From positions 1 through 57,962 of the forward strand of contig JAACJQ010000229.1 of assembly GCA_016879935.1 (NCBI GenBank): DNA of 57,962 bases. The letters run 5' to 3'. Made by a program: the position numbers and the translations under genes. This document shows positions 8,961 to 20,300 of the stretch, piece by piece (within the stretch, counting starts at the first letter, position 1; each line of letters begins with the position of its first letter). The notes beneath the pieces are model-generated. The model saw only the letters and a list, made by a program, of their open reading frames with translations. It made no database searches and was not told the DNA's origin. Source of the stretch: Archangiaceae bacterium (GTDB taxonomy: Bacteria > Myxococcota > Myxococcia > Myxococcales > Myxococcaceae).

Positions 8961-10703
8961 GTGAGGGACCTCGCTCAACCGTTGAAGTGGGTCTGGCCGG
9001 CGGCCGATGTCGATGGTGAGGCTGCTGCGCGCCTGTCGAAGGAGCTGGGCCTGCACCCCATCGCGGCCCGCGTGCTGGCGAACCGTGGCTACCAGACGGT
9101 CGAGGCGGCACAGGGCTTCTTGTCTGACGCGCTGACGACGCTGCCTGACCCGTTCACCATGAAGGGCCTCCCGGCCGCGGTGGAGCGGCTGCTGCGCGCG
9201 ATCGATCGCCAGGAGAAGGTGACGCTCTGGGGCGACTACGACGTCGACGGGGTGTGCTCGACCGCGCTGCTGACGACGTTTCTTCGCGACGTGGGCCTCG
9301 AGGTGCGCACGTATATCCCGCACCGGCTGGGCGAGGGCTACGGGCTCAATCACACCGCCATCGAGAAGTTGGCGACCGAGGGCACGCAGCTGCTGGTGAC
9401 GCTCGACTGCGGCATCACCTCGCATGCCGAGATTCAGAAGGCGAACGAGCGCGGGCTCGAGGTGATCGTCGTCGATCACCACGCGGTGCCCGAGACGATG
9501 CCGCCCGCGGTGGCGGTGCTGAACCCGCTCCAGCCCGGGTGCGAGTACCCGACGAAGTGGCTGTGCGCGGGCGGCGTGACGTTCAACCTGTGCATGGCGC
9601 TGCGGAAGTCGCTGCGCGAGCGTGGGCACTTCACGAAGCGGCCCGAGCCGAACTTGAAGCAGCTGCTCGATCTCGTGGCCTTGGCGACGGTGGCCGACGT
9701 GGTTCCGCTCACGGGAGCCAACCGCGTGCTGGTGCGGCACGGCCTCGACATTCTGACCTCGGCGACGCGGCCGGGCGTGCGGGCGCTCAAAGAGGTGTCG
9801 CAGCTGTCGGGCTCTCGCATCACGTCGGGCCACGTCGGGTTCCGGCTCGGGCCCCGCATCAACGCTGCGGGCCGGCTCGATGACGCGTCCATCGGGCTGC
9901 AGCTGCTCTTGTCTCGTGATCTCGAGTCGGCGCGCCCGTTGGCGCAGAAGCTCGACGCGGCGAACGCCGAGCGGCAGCAAATCGAGCGCAACATGATTCA
10001 GGGCGCCGTCGAGCAGGCGCAGGAACATGTCGCGCGCGGCGCTCGTGGCCTCGTGCTCGCCAAAGAGGGCTGGCACCCCGGCGTCGTCGGCATCGTGGCC
10101 TCTCGCGTGGTGGAGCGCTTTCACCGGCCGACCGTCATCGTCGGGTCCTTCGAGGGCGCGTGGCGCGGTTCGGCGCGGAGCATCGAGGGCTTTCATCTCT
10201 ATGACGCGCTCAAGTCGTGCGCCGGGCACCTGACGAAGTTCGGCGGGCACAAGGCGGCGGCCGGGTTGTCCATCGACCCTGATCGAATGGAGGCGTTTAG
10301 CGCGTCGTTCGAGCAGGTGACGGGTGAGCGGTTGTCCGAGGAGCAGCTGATTCCACGGCAGCGCGTCGATGCGATCGTGACGCCGAAGGAGCTCGACGTG
10401 CAGGCGGTCGAAGCGCTGCAGACCCTGGCGCCGTTCGGCATGGGCAACCCCGAGCCCGTGCTCGGTTCGCGGCGCATCGTGACGTCTCCGCGGGTGCTCG
10501 AGAACAAGCAGCCCGGGCTGCCGGGGCACTTGAAGCTGTCACTCGAGGCAGCGCCTCAGCTCGACTGCATCGGGTTCGGGTTTGCCGAGCTGGCTCCGCT
10601 CACTGAGGCGCCGGTCGATCTCGCGTTTCAGGTGGCGGTCGACGAGTACCTCGGCCACCAGCGTGTGGGGTTGAAGCTCAAGGCGCTGCAAGCCACGCCC
10701 TGA
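8961..10703 (+). CDS. recJ: Single-stranded-DNA-specific exonuclease RecJ
   Basis: RecJ degrades single-stranded DNA 5' to 3' in RecF-pathway recombination, mismatch repair and base-excision repair. The DHH-family motifs are intact: DYDVDG at residues 92-97, VTLDCG further on, VDHH at about 171-174, and the DHHA1-domain GGHKAAAG. I chose the GTG at 8961 (580 residues, close to the usual 570-580, beginning MRDLAQPLKWVWP). A GTG at 8904 would add 19 non-conserved residues. No Shine-Dalgarno sequence precedes 8961. An extended -10-like TGGTACTCG lies 7 bp upstream, so a very short leader is possible. It is convergent with the lipoprotein gene ending at 10719. Confidence 0.95.
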   Translation: MRDLAQPLKWVWPAADVDGEAAARLSKELGLHPIAARVLANRGYQTVEAAQGFLSDALTTLPDPFTMKGLPAAVERLLRAIDRQEKVTLWGDYDVDGVCSTALLTTFLRDVGLEVRTYIPHRLGEGYGLNHTAIEKLATEGTQLLVTLDCGITSHAEIQKANERGLEVIVVDHHAVPETMPPAVAVLNPLQPGCEYPTKWLCAGGVTFNLCMALRKSLRERGHFTKRPEPNLKQLLDLVALATVADVVPLTGANRVLVRHGLDILTSATRPGVRALKEVSQLSGSRITSGHVGFRLGPRINAAGRLDDASIGLQLLLSRDLESARPLAQKLDAANAERQQIERNMIQGAVEQAQEHVARGARGLVLAKEGWHPGVVGIVASRVVERFHRPTVIVGSFEGAWRGSARSIEGFHLYDALKSCAGHLTKFGGHKAAAGLSIDPDRMEAFSASFEQVTGERLSEEQLIPRQRVDAIVTPKELDVQAVEALQTLAPFGMGNPEPVLGSRRIVTSPRVLENKQPGLPGHLKLSLEAAPQLDCIGFGFAELAPLTEAPVDLAFQVAVDEYLGHQRVGLKLKALQATP

Positions 10704-10718
10704 GCCTCAGCGCTCACC

Positions 10719-13700
10719 TCAGAACGAGGGGTGGCGCCGGTACACGAAGGCCGTGTTCGACTGAATGCCGGGCGTGGCCGAGTTGATGTTGATGGGCGCG
10801 GCGACGAGGCCGAGGTCGATCCAGGTCGTCGCGCTGTCTCCGATCGCCCGCGTCGCGACCGATCCCGTCCCCGTCATCGTTCCGTAGACGAACTCGATCT
10901 CCTGATTCGCCCTGATGATGACCTGGAAGTTGAGGTTGGCCGTGTTGGTGGAGTCGGCTGCGTAGAGACTCCAGTTCTCCCACGAGACCGTCACGTCGCC
11001 GCTGGGGCTCTGGAAGAAGTAGATGGTGCTCCCGGCGTTGCGCCCACCGTGCAGGTCGTCCCAGAAGGGGGCGATGACGAAGACGGGCGAGCTGGACGAC
11101 GGCAGGCTCTTGTTGCTCAGCGTCAACGAACTCGTGGAGTTGGGAATGATGCCGCCGTTCGACCCCACCGCGAGGCTGGTGATCTGGGCGCCGTAGAGCG
11201 TGATTGGCCGGGCGAGGGTGACGACCGCCGAGCCGTCGTCGAGGCTCGAGAGCGTCAGGGCCGTGCCTGTGCCTGCCAGCGAGGTGAACGTGCTACCGGT
11301 GGCCACGGGCGCTTCGTAGGGGAAACACGACGGGTTCAAGCCACCAGGCGTGCCACGCTGCCCAGCCGAGCCGTAGCCAACGCGGAAGGACTGACAGACG
11401 TACCGCGTCGTCGGTGCGTCGTAGATCGTCCACGGCGCTCGAATGTCCTCTACGCCGTAGGAGCGCCCCTCGGTGCCAGCCGGCAGGTTCGACGGCGGGT
11501 TGGTGTTGGGGAAGCGCGAGTACTCGTTGCCTCCGATGCTCAGCCGCACGATGCCTCCGGCCGCAGGCCCGAGCGTCGACGGGAACGTGGCGTTGGCGGG
11601 TTGCCGCGGTTCGGTGCCGCCGTCTCGCAACGGGAAGGCGCTCGGCGTTCCGTCAGGGTCTCCGAGGTCGCTGTTCTGGCCCAGCAGCACGCGCCCGAAC
11701 GGCGGCAGCACGGTGCCCATGGGAATCTGGAATGACTGAGCCCCACCGAAGTCGACGTCCCAGCCGCCGAGATCGAGCCCTGCGTCGGAGTTGCTGCCCA
11801 CCTCGATCCACTGGCCGCCGGTGACTGAGGCGGCTGGCCGGTAGTGCACCTCGGTCACGCCGAAGAGTCCGGGCGCGAAGCTGGCGGCACCTTCGGCCTC
11901 CATCGTGATGCCTCCGACGATCGCGCTCGCTGCGAAGGCCGTGAGCTCGATGCGGAGCGGCGCGGGCACTGGCTGCGGGCCGAAGAGCCGGTAGACCTCT
12001 CCCGCGGCGACTGCAGTCGTGGGCCCGATCTCGTCGGACTCGGAGTTGTTCACCACGCCCGCCGTTCCGCTGCCCTGCACCTTGAAGAAGTCGCGGTAGG
12101 CGAAGATCACGCGACCGTTCGAGTACAGCTGCGCCTGGAAGGTGAGGCGCGCGTCGATGGGGCCGTTGGTCGGCCGAACGTTCGTCCATTGAACGATGAG
12201 GCGGCGGGCATCGCCGACCGCGTCGACCTGCCAGTGCACCTGGTTGCTGGCGGTGACGAGGTTGGCCCAGTACGGCGAGATGGCGAGCGGCTCGAGCGCA
12301 TCACCGAGGCGAACGTCGTTGTCCGGGCGGCCGGGCACCGCCGTCGTCGACGTCGACAGGTTGAACCAACCGAACTTCGAGATGTTGAGTTGGCTGCGGC
12401 TGAATCGGGTGCCGAACACCGTGGCCTCGAACGGGGCTGGGAGCGCCAGGTTGGTCGCGTCTGCCGAGAACGCCACCGGGTTGCCCGTGCGCCGAATGTC
12501 GATGAAGGCCTCCTGGGCGGGGTTCTTCTCGACGTTCTTGAAGCCGAGGACGTGGGTGGTGGTGCCGAGCGTGGTTCCCGTCACGGTGGTGGGGGCTCGA
12601 ACCGGGAGCTGTCTCGAGAAGGTGAACGCAGCCCCGGTCGCCACGTCGACGTCGACGGTGCGCACGATGGGCGCCGCTCCGGTGCCGTTGTCGGCCTCGA
12701 GCCGGTACGTCACGCGCGTGATGCCGGTGCGCACGTTGGGCAGCACGACGAGGGAGCCCGAGTCGACGTTTCCAGTGAACTGCCGATAGAAGCCGGCGCC
12801 GGTGTTGCTGGTGATTCGCACCGCGCGGGCGTTGGTGACGCTCCACTCGAGGGTCACGGGCTCGCCGGCCGCAACGATCGCCGGCTTGTTGCTGCGGAAG
12901 AAGTTGTAGGCGATGGGGCCGACTCCCTGAATCGTGCGTGACTCGCGGGCTTCAGCGCCCCGGCGGTTCCGAACGATGAACTCGACCCGGGTGTTCTGGG
13001 TCGGTCCGCTCAAGGTGTAGCTGCCGCTCGCCACCTCGGCGGCAGTCTGAGCGAGGTATGCGCGCTGCCCGTCGACGACGAGCTCTGCCGAGTCGCCGCC
13101 GATCGTCGCCCACGAGATCGAGAACGTGTTTCCCGTGAGGGCATAGGCCGGAGCCTGGAACCTGGAGATCTGCACGCCGCCGCCCACGGGCACCTCGATG
13201 GCGCGCGAGACCGTCGTGGTGCCGTCGCTCGCTTCGAGCACGTAGGTGAGAATGGCATCGGCGGGCAGAGTGGCGGGCACGGTGTCGGTGAAGGTGCCAG
13301 CGGCTTCCTGGCCGGCGGGGAGCGGCAGGGGCGTCGCGAGGCCAACGCGACGAAGCGTGACCGAGGTCGCCGACGCCGTCTGCCACGTCAGCACCACGGG
13401 CTCACCGGCAGCCGGCAACGTGGACTGCGCCGCGAACGCGACGATGGTGGGAGCCACCGTCACCTGCGTCGTCGAAACCACCGAGTCGGCCACCAGCCGG
13501 TAGGTGGTGGTCTTCCTGGGCGCCAGCCGAACCGAGCCCGACTCGATCTGCTGCCCGATGTCGATTCGCGCTCCGCCGACTTCTTCGAGGCTCGCCGAAC
13601 GGGCGCCGGGCGCGTTCCACACCAGCGTGGTGAAAGCTCCGGCTTCGACGGTCGACGGCACGGCGCTGAACAACACCGAACGAGCGCTCTTGGTGACGGT

Positions 13701-14036
13701 GACGGACGACGCCCTGACGTCACTGCCACCAGCGCCCTGCGCGGTGATGAGGAAGATCGTGTCAGCCTCGACCGCGAGCTTGAGGCGGCCTTCGGTGATC
13801 GAGTCGCCGAGGGCGAGCGGCCCCTTGCCGACCTGCTCGATGGTGACGCCGGTGGCGTTGCTGGTGCCCCATTCGACGACGACGTCACCGGGGGTCGTCA
13901 ACACCGCCGGCTGAACCGAGAACGAGGTGACGGTCGCTGGGGCAGGCGCGGGCAGGGGGGCCTGCGATCGAACCGGGCAGCCGAGGACGAGGGCGGCCAC
14001 CGACAACAGAAGCAGCTTCGACAGAGAAGTCGTCAT
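10719..14036 (-). CDS. Ig-like/lamin-tail-type lipoprotein, third tandem paralogue
   Basis: Predicted surface lipoprotein of 1105 residues, the most downstream of three paralogues. The ATG at 14036 gives a signal peptide ending VLGC (Cys20); it lies 10 bp after the stop of the previous paralogue. Residues about 35-510 are a series of Ig-like beta domains, each with VVLTW- or VVEWG-type strands and a TSVTL/GVTIEQ pattern. Two globular modules typical of the trio follow: one around YWANL-to-FAYRDF and one at the C-terminus with APFWDDL and FQVIIRANQEIEFVYG. Between them lies a lamin-tail-like domain (EVHYRP, GQWIEV, LDLGGWDVD, FGRVLLGQ). Function is unknown; exposure on the cell surface and ligand binding are inferred from the domain types. 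Confidence 0.85.
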   Translation of the reverse strand: MTTSLSKLLLLSVAALVLGCPVRSQAPLPAPAPATVTSFSVQPAVLTTPGDVVVEWGTSNATGVTIEQVGKGPLALGDSITEGRLKLAVEADTIFLITAQGAGGSDVRASSVTVTKSARSVLFSAVPSTVEAGAFTTLVWNAPGARSASLEEVGGARIDIGQQIESGSVRLAPRKTTTYRLVADSVVSTTQVTVAPTIVAFAAQSTLPAAGEPVVLTWQTASATSVTLRRVGLATPLPLPAGQEAAGTFTDTVPATLPADAILTYVLEASDGTTTVSRAIEVPVGGGVQISRFQAPAYALTGNTFSISWATIGGDSAELVVDGQRAYLAQTAAEVASGSYTLSGPTQNTRVEFIVRNRRGAEARESRTIQGVGPIAYNFFRSNKPAIVAAGEPVTLEWSVTNARAVRITSNTGAGFYRQFTGNVDSGSLVVLPNVRTGITRVTYRLEADNGTGAAPIVRTVDVDVATGAAFTFSRQLPVRAPTTVTGTTLGTTTHVLGFKNVEKNPAQEAFIDIRRTGNPVAFSADATNLALPAPFEATVFGTRFSRSQLNISKFGWFNLSTSTTAVPGRPDNDVRLGDALEPLAISPYWANLVTASNQVHWQVDAVGDARRLIVQWTNVRPTNGPIDARLTFQAQLYSNGRVIFAYRDFFKVQGSGTAGVVNNSESDEIGPTTAVAAGEVYRLFGPQPVPAPLRIELTAFAASAIVGGITMEAEGAASFAPGLFGVTEVHYRPAASVTGGQWIEVGSNSDAGLDLGGWDVDFGGAQSFQIPMGTVLPPFGRVLLGQNSDLGDPDGTPSAFPLRDGGTEPRQPANATFPSTLGPAAGGIVRLSIGGNEYSRFPNTNPPSNLPAGTEGRSYGVEDIRAPWTIYDAPTTRYVCQSFRVGYGSAGQRGTPGGLNPSCFPYEAPVATGSTFTSLAGTGTALTLSSLDDGSAVVTLARPITLYGAQITSLAVGSNGGIIPNSTSSLTLSNKSLPSSSSPVFVIAPFWDDLHGGRNAGSTIYFFQSPSGDVTVSWENWSLYAADSTNTANLNFQVIIRANQEIEFVYGTMTGTGSVATRAIGDSATTWIDLGLVAAPININSATPGIQSNTAFVYRRHPSF

Positions 14037-14046
14037 GACGCGGTCC

Positions 14047-17000
14047 TCAAGGAATCCGGGTGAAGCGGATGGCCATGTTGGAGGTGATCGTGGGCCGGTT
14101 GATGCTGAACACCAGCGCGCGGGCAGGCGTGGCTTCGGGCGCCTCAAGCCAGATGGTGGCCGAGTTCCCGTTGCCGTAGTTGTCCGTCGTGGCGCTCGTC
14201 ATCGTCGCGTAGTGGTACTCGATGTCGCCGCTGTCGAAGAGCTTCACCTGGAAGGTGAAGTCATCGTTGTTCAAGAACCGCTCGGCGCGGTTCCACTGAA
14301 TGATCCAGTGGGCGCGAGGTTCGTTCGGGTCGTCGCCGGCAGCGAAGCGCTGAGAGAGAAGCGTCGAGCCGGGCCGAGACGTGAGGAACCGAAGGTCGTC
14401 CCAGAAGGGCGCGATGACTCCGCCCACGTCGGGCTCCCCACTGCTGGGAGACACCTTGTTCGTGAAGTTCGAGCTTCCACTGTACGCCTTGGGCACCAGC
14501 CAGCCGTTGGTCGAGACGGTGACGACGTTGGTCGACACGCCGTAGACCGAGACTGGCGCGATCGTCACGTCGACCGCCGCGACCGACTCATCGAGGCTCG
14601 ACAGGGCGACGACACGGCCGCTGGCCGCGATGTCTTTGAACCGAACGGGAATGGTCGACATCGTGTAGCCGAGGCACGAGCCGTTGCCCGAGGCGCCAGG
14701 CGTGCCTCGTTGGCTGGGCGAGAGGTTTCCGAACGTCTGGCTCGGTCGGGAGCTGCAGAGCCCCGACGTGAACGGCGCCGTCGAGGCCGCGTTTCGCAAG
14801 ACGAAGGGGCCCTGATCGACGGTCAGCGACACGCCCTGGGTACCAGCAGGGTAGGTGAGCGTGTTCGAGAACCCCTGTGCATTGGAGAGCCGAATCGACG
14901 AGCCGGTCGGCACGAGCGAGAGCGCGGGCGCTGCGATGAGGTTGACCGGCAGGCCATCATTCAGGAGGGGATCCGAGGTCTGGCCGACGACCAGATAGCC
15001 GCGGGGGGCGATTGAGGTGCCGCCGCTGAGCGTCGTCAGGACGCCACCGTCGCTCGAACTCACCTGCCAGCCTGTGACGTCGATGGTCGCGTTCGAGAAG
15101 TTCGCCAGCTCCAGCCACTGCCCCTGGGGCACGGCGGGGTTGGGGCGGTGCATGATCTCGCTGATGAAGATGTCGGTCGGCTTGACGATCTGGTCGTACT
15201 GAACCCGAATGGCGCCCGTGCCGATGGTGACGAGGGCGCTGCCGGGGGCGGCGAGGGTGGAGACGACGGCCGGCGAACTCGAAGCGCCGCCGAACGCCAG
15301 CGCCGACCCGCTCGCAGGGAACACCACCGACATGCCGCCATCGGCTGCCGCTGCCTGGAAGGCGTGGGCGTAGCCCAGGCCGGGCGGGCCCTGGTACCCG
15401 ATGGAGACGGGGACCGGCGCGGTCGTGGTGACGGTCTTGTACTCGAAGGTCACAGCGCCAGCCTGGTGGACGCGGGCCTGGAACGTGAGGCTCGACCCCG
15501 GCTGGCCGCGGACCTGAAGCTCATTCCACTGCACGACGAGCTCCTGAAGGGGCGCAGTGCCCGTCACCGCCCACCAGATGCTGCCTGTCGGGCCGAGCTC
15601 GAGGTCGGCCCAGAGCGGCGCGATGAAGTCTTCGGGAATGGTGCTGGCGTTGGGAATCGTCGCAGGAGCGGCACGTGCGTTCGTCACGGCCACGCCCGAG
15701 AACTGAAGGAAGCCGTTGGTCGACACCCACACCGTGTTCTCGACCCGACGACTCCCGAGGAAAGTCTCGAAGTTCACGGGCGTGAAGCTCACCAGGGCGT
15801 CGTTGGTGTTGGGCAGCAGCTCGAGTCTGGTGCCAGTGGTGACGATGTCGACGAAGCCAGTCGACGTCGCGCGAACCTCGGCCGTGGGTGTTCCGAAGCC
15901 GATGAGCTTCGAGGCCGCGCCGCCCACCGTCCACGAGAGCTGGGCCGAGTTCTGTGACTGGTAGATGGTTCCACCGTCGGCTGCGGCGAGGGTAGCAGGC
16001 GTGGTGACCGTCACCGACGTCGCGCGCTTCACCTCTGGCTCGAGGGTGTTGGTGGCACGCAGCTCGTACGAGGTGTTCGCGCGGTTCGGGTAGACGGTCA
16101 CGGTTCCCGCGCCGGCCGTAGCTCCTTCGAACGCGGCGACGGTAGTCTCACCATTCTCGAGAATGCGGGCGCGCACGGCCCCGGGAGCGCTCCAGGTGAG
16201 GGTCACGGGTGTGCCTCCGGTGGCGATCGTCGTAGGCGCCGCCGTGAAGGTGGGCATTCCGACGTCCGTCACGGGCGTGACCTTGAAGTTCCGGGTCGCC
16301 GTGGCGCCGCTCGGGGTCGAGATGGCCGCGAGCGTGAAATCGGTGGCCATCGCCGGCGCGGGAATGGAGACGCTGCCCATCGCCACGCTGATGCCATCGG
16401 GCGTGCGATAGACGATCTGCTGACCGGTGCGAACCTCGACGCGATCGGCTCCGACGGTCGTCCAGGCGACGGTGAAGCTCAGGTTCTCTTTGACGAAGTC
16501 GGGCGCGGTGACGGTCAGCACCTGCGGCGCGGAGCCAAAGTAGACGGTGACGACCTTCGTCTCGACCGGGCCACGACCTTCGACCTCGAGCACGTAGTTG
16601 ACGGCCGAGCCATCGATCTGGGCGCCCAGCTGATCCATCACCGAGCCCATGCTCATCTCGGCGGCGTCAGTCGTCTCTTTGAGGACGCCACGGCCGGGGC
16701 TGCTCAAACGCACCTTCGAGGCGTTCTGCGTCTTCCACGAGAGGGCGAGGGAGTCTCCTTCTTTGACCTGGGTCTGCGAACTCTTGAACTCGTTGATGCC
16801 CTGACCGCGAACGAGCACGACGTTTCTCGTCACGCCGTCGGCGGTGAGCACGTAGGTCGTCTCGGTCGCGGTCGGGTCGACCTCGATGCTGCCCGAGGTC
16901 TTCTGACCCTTCAGATCGATCGCCTGCCCACCCATGGGCGCGATCTGCACCTGCTGGGCGTTGGGCGCGTTCCACACGAGCAGGCCCTTCTCTCCGGGGC

Positions 17001-17391
17001 GCACGACGGGGGGGTAGGCCGTGAAGACGATGGCGGCGGCCTGCACGCCTTCGACGTTCACGCTGGCGACGGCAGAGACGCGAGCGCCGCGGCTGTTCTT
17101 CGCAGACACCACGAAGACGGTGGGCTGGCTCACGACGACCTGCACGTCACCTGCGCTCTTGTCGGCGACGCCGGGAATCGCGCCGCGGTTCAAGTCGACG
17201 ACCTCGATGGTAGTCGCGTTGCTGGTCTCCCACTTGAGCGTCGTGGTGCCGCCGCGCAGCACGGTCGCGGGGCTGGCGGTGAACGAGACGATGCGCGGCG
17301 GCTCGGGCAGCGGGTCGGGGGCAGGCGCCACGGGGCAGCCCGTGAGCGCGGCGAGCGTGAGGGCCGAGGCGAAGAGGTGGCGAACGTTCAT
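14047..17391 (-). CDS. Ig-like/lamin-tail-type lipoprotein, second tandem paralogue
   Basis: Lipoprotein of 1114 residues with the same architecture as its neighbours. The ATG at 17391 shares an ATGA with the stop of the upstream paralogue; a much longer open frame to 18660 is antisense-type noise. The signal peptide ends LTGC (Cys19) and is followed by a Pro-rich linker. Several Ig-like domains carry the pattern VLRGGTTTLKWETSNATTIEV. Next comes a module with IAPLWADLELGPTGSIWW, a lamin-tail-like domain (ISEIMHRPNP, GQWLELANFS, DVTGWQV, GYLVVGQT), and a C-terminal module with IAPFWDDL, WNRAERFLNNDDFTFQVKL and DIEYHYATM. Translational coupling implies production together with the 17388-20834 product. 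No catalytic motif was found. Confidence 0.86.
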   Translation of the reverse strand: MNVRHLFASALTLAALTGCPVAPAPDPLPEPPRIVSFTASPATVLRGGTTTLKWETSNATTIEVVDLNRGAIPGVADKSAGDVQVVVSQPTVFVVSAKNSRGARVSAVASVNVEGVQAAAIVFTAYPPVVRPGEKGLLVWNAPNAQQVQIAPMGGQAIDLKGQKTSGSIEVDPTATETTYVLTADGVTRNVVLVRGQGINEFKSSQTQVKEGDSLALSWKTQNASKVRLSSPGRGVLKETTDAAEMSMGSVMDQLGAQIDGSAVNYVLEVEGRGPVETKVVTVYFGSAPQVLTVTAPDFVKENLSFTVAWTTVGADRVEVRTGQQIVYRTPDGISVAMGSVSIPAPAMATDFTLAAISTPSGATATRNFKVTPVTDVGMPTFTAAPTTIATGGTPVTLTWSAPGAVRARILENGETTVAAFEGATAGAGTVTVYPNRANTSYELRATNTLEPEVKRATSVTVTTPATLAAADGGTIYQSQNSAQLSWTVGGAASKLIGFGTPTAEVRATSTGFVDIVTTGTRLELLPNTNDALVSFTPVNFETFLGSRRVENTVWVSTNGFLQFSGVAVTNARAAPATIPNASTIPEDFIAPLWADLELGPTGSIWWAVTGTAPLQELVVQWNELQVRGQPGSSLTFQARVHQAGAVTFEYKTVTTTAPVPVSIGYQGPPGLGYAHAFQAAAADGGMSVVFPASGSALAFGGASSSPAVVSTLAAPGSALVTIGTGAIRVQYDQIVKPTDIFISEIMHRPNPAVPQGQWLELANFSNATIDVTGWQVSSSDGGVLTTLSGGTSIAPRGYLVVGQTSDPLLNDGLPVNLIAAPALSLVPTGSSIRLSNAQGFSNTLTYPAGTQGVSLTVDQGPFVLRNAASTAPFTSGLCSSRPSQTFGNLSPSQRGTPGASGNGSCLGYTMSTIPVRFKDIAASGRVVALSSLDESVAAVDVTIAPVSVYGVSTNVVTVSTNGWLVPKAYSGSSNFTNKVSPSSGEPDVGGVIAPFWDDLRFLTSRPGSTLLSQRFAAGDDPNEPRAHWIIQWNRAERFLNNDDFTFQVKLFDSGDIEYHYATMTSATTDNYGNGNSATIWLEAPEATPARALVFSINRPTITSNMAIRFTRIP

Positions 17392-20300
17392 GGCGTGGTC
17401 CACAGGAGGCTGCGGGGCGTGAAGCGGAAGGCCGTGTTGGGTTGAACGGTGGGCTCGTTGACGCTGATGGCCAGCGCTGCCGTGCCGGCGGGGTTCTCGA
17501 TCCACCGGGTGGCGCCGTTGCCGTTGGCCCAGTTCGAGGTGCTGCCCGAGATCATGGTGCCGTAGTGGAACTCGATGACGCCGTTGTCGAAGAGCTTCAC
17601 CTCGAAGCTCATGTCGTCGTTGTCGCCGAGCTGCTCGACCCGATACCACTCGACGATGGTGACGCCGGCTCGACGGGTCCAATAGACGTTCGAGGTGGGT
17701 ACCGAGACGTTGTCGCCGAGATCGTCCCAGAACGGAGCGATGGTGCCGAAGGGCGCCGAGCTCGTCGGAATGGTCTTGTTGATGTATTCGGTCGAGGTCG
17801 TCGGAACGAACGAGATCCAGCCGTTCGAGACGATGTGCAGGCTGGTGAAGGTCTGCCCGAAGTAGGTGAAGGGCGGAACCGTCACGTCGACCGAGGAGTC
17901 GTCCCAGCCGCTGGTGCCGGGAATGAGCCCGATGGTGGTTGCGGCGATCTCTTCGAAGTTGCCCGGAATCTCGGTGAGGACGTACTCGAAGCACTCCTCG
18001 TTTCGCGCGCCGGGCGTGCCGATCTGGGCGAGGGGCCCGAAGGTCCTGGTGCGAACGCACGAGAAGACCTGACCGGAGCGCACGAGCACCTTCTCGGGCG
18101 TCTGCACGCTGGCGCCGGGCTCGACGCCGCCGTCGGGAGCGAGGCCGCCGTCGGGCAGCTTCGAGTTGGTGCCACCCCAGGCGAGTCGGGAAATCACGAG
18201 CGTGCCGCCGTCGGCCAGCGGCGTGGGCAGCACGAGGCGCACGGCGTCGGGCGTCGCGAGCGGCACGGCGCCAGCGGTCCACTCCAGGCGAACGCCAGCG
18301 TCTCCGTTGAGCGACGAGTCGGTCGACTGGCCGAGCACGAAGAAGCCGTTGGCGGTGACGACGGTGTCGGCCGGCAGCACGAACGGGTTCATGGCGCCGG
18401 AAGTCGACTCGAGGCGCAGGCCCGCGATGTCCTGATCGTCGGTGCCGGGGTTGTTGAGCTCGACCCATTGGCCCTGCGCGATGCCGGCGAGCGGCGCGGG
18501 CATGGCCTCGCTGATGACGAGGTCGTTCGGCCCAAAGGCGCGGGCCTTGCCGTAGACGGGAATGCGCTCGTTGGGCGTCTCGACGACGAAGCCCAGCACC
18601 GAGGGGCCACGCACGCGCAGCTGACGCTGACCGGCGCTCTCGAGGTTGCCCGAGAACCACACGCGCTCGGTGTCGACGGCGAGCTCGGCCGAGGTGCTCG
18701 AGTTGTACGAGACGAGCCCCTGGTAGGCATCGACCGCGTCGACCGCACCGATGGTGGCGTCGGTACCGTCTGCACCCGGGCCGTCGAGCGTCTTCCAGTT
18801 GAAGATGAACTTGCCGGTCTCGAACAGCTGCACCTGGAAGGTGAGCTCACTGCCGGGCACGCCGACGCGCTTCATCTTGTGCCACGAGATGGTCAGGCGG
18901 CGGGGTGAGGTCACCTCGTCGACGTTCCACAACACCTTGCCGTCGACGCCGAGCTCGAGATCGTCCCAGAAGGGGGCGAGCAGGGCAGGGCCCGAGTAGC
19001 CGACGTCGCTCAGATCGGCGTTGGTGGGCAGCGAGTCGGTGCGCGCACCGATGGCCACGAAGCCGTTGGTCGAGACGGTGAGCTGCTTGGCCTGCCGGGT
19101 GACGAAGGGGAAGACGAAGCCGTTGGGCAGCGTGATGGTCGCGGTGCCGTCGTCGCGGTTCGAGAAGAAGAGCTGGCGCGCGGTGGGCGCCATCGTGAGG
19201 TCGTCGAAGGAGTTCGCGTTCATCGCGACGGCGGGAGGTGGGTTGATGAGGCCGGGCATGTCGGTCGGCTGAATCACGCCGACGTCCCACGTCATCGTCG
19301 TGAGCTCTCCGCGAGCGAGCAACTCGGGGCTGATGTTGAACGCCACGGGCGCGCCGACGTCGATGACGCGCTCCTCGCTGACGAAGTCGCCAGCGGCGTT
19401 CCACGCCTCGAACACGTACGTGCCCTTGATGGGCACCGTGAACTGGGTGGTGCCATTGGCGACGCTGTTGACGCCGTCTTCACGGAAGAAGGCCGGGCCA
19501 TTCTTGAGGCGCAGCAGCACGAAGGCCGCGTCGGCCGTGGTCCAGGTGACGGTGATGCGCATCGCCGCGGTGGCGGTCGCCATCGGCGCCATGAAGCTCA
19601 CGATGCGGGGCGGCGGAACGACCTTGACCGTCTTCGTCGACGAGACCTGCAGGCCGTTGAAGTCGAACGCGACGAGCGTGAACGTCGTCTCGGCCGAGAA
19701 GGCGCCCAGCTGGAAGCTGCCGGTGGTGTTGACGTTGGCGAGCGGGCTGTAGACGGGCAGGCCGTTGGCGAGCAGCTGAACGCGGGCGGCGCCGCTGGTG
19801 CGCCACGAGAGACGGAGCGGGCGGCCGCGGGTGCCGAAGGCGGGCGCTTCGAACACGTCGATCACGGGGCCCTGGCCCACGCGTGCGTCGACCGAGCGCT
19901 GAACCTGCTGCGCCGGGGTGACGGTCTTCGCGGTGACGGTGAAACGCAGCGGGAACCCATCGCGCACGATGGGTACCGTCGGGAGCGAGCTACCGGCATC
20001 GGCCACGCCACCGTCAGTGGTGCCAGCGTCGGCGTCGACGACTCCAGCGTCGACGACTCCGGCATCGGCGAAGAAGTTGGGCACGATGAAGTCGACCGTG
20101 CCCATGGCGACGTCGGTGCTGGTCGAGACGAGCTGACCGAAGGTCGACTCCTCGACCACGACCTGCTCGGCACCTGCCGTCTTCCAGGTGAGGGTGATCT
20201 TGTCGCCGGGTTTGGCGGCAGGCGGCGTGGCGGTGAACGACTCGACGACGGGCACCACGGTGACGGTCGCGCTCTGCGTCGACTGCGAGCCATCGGTGCG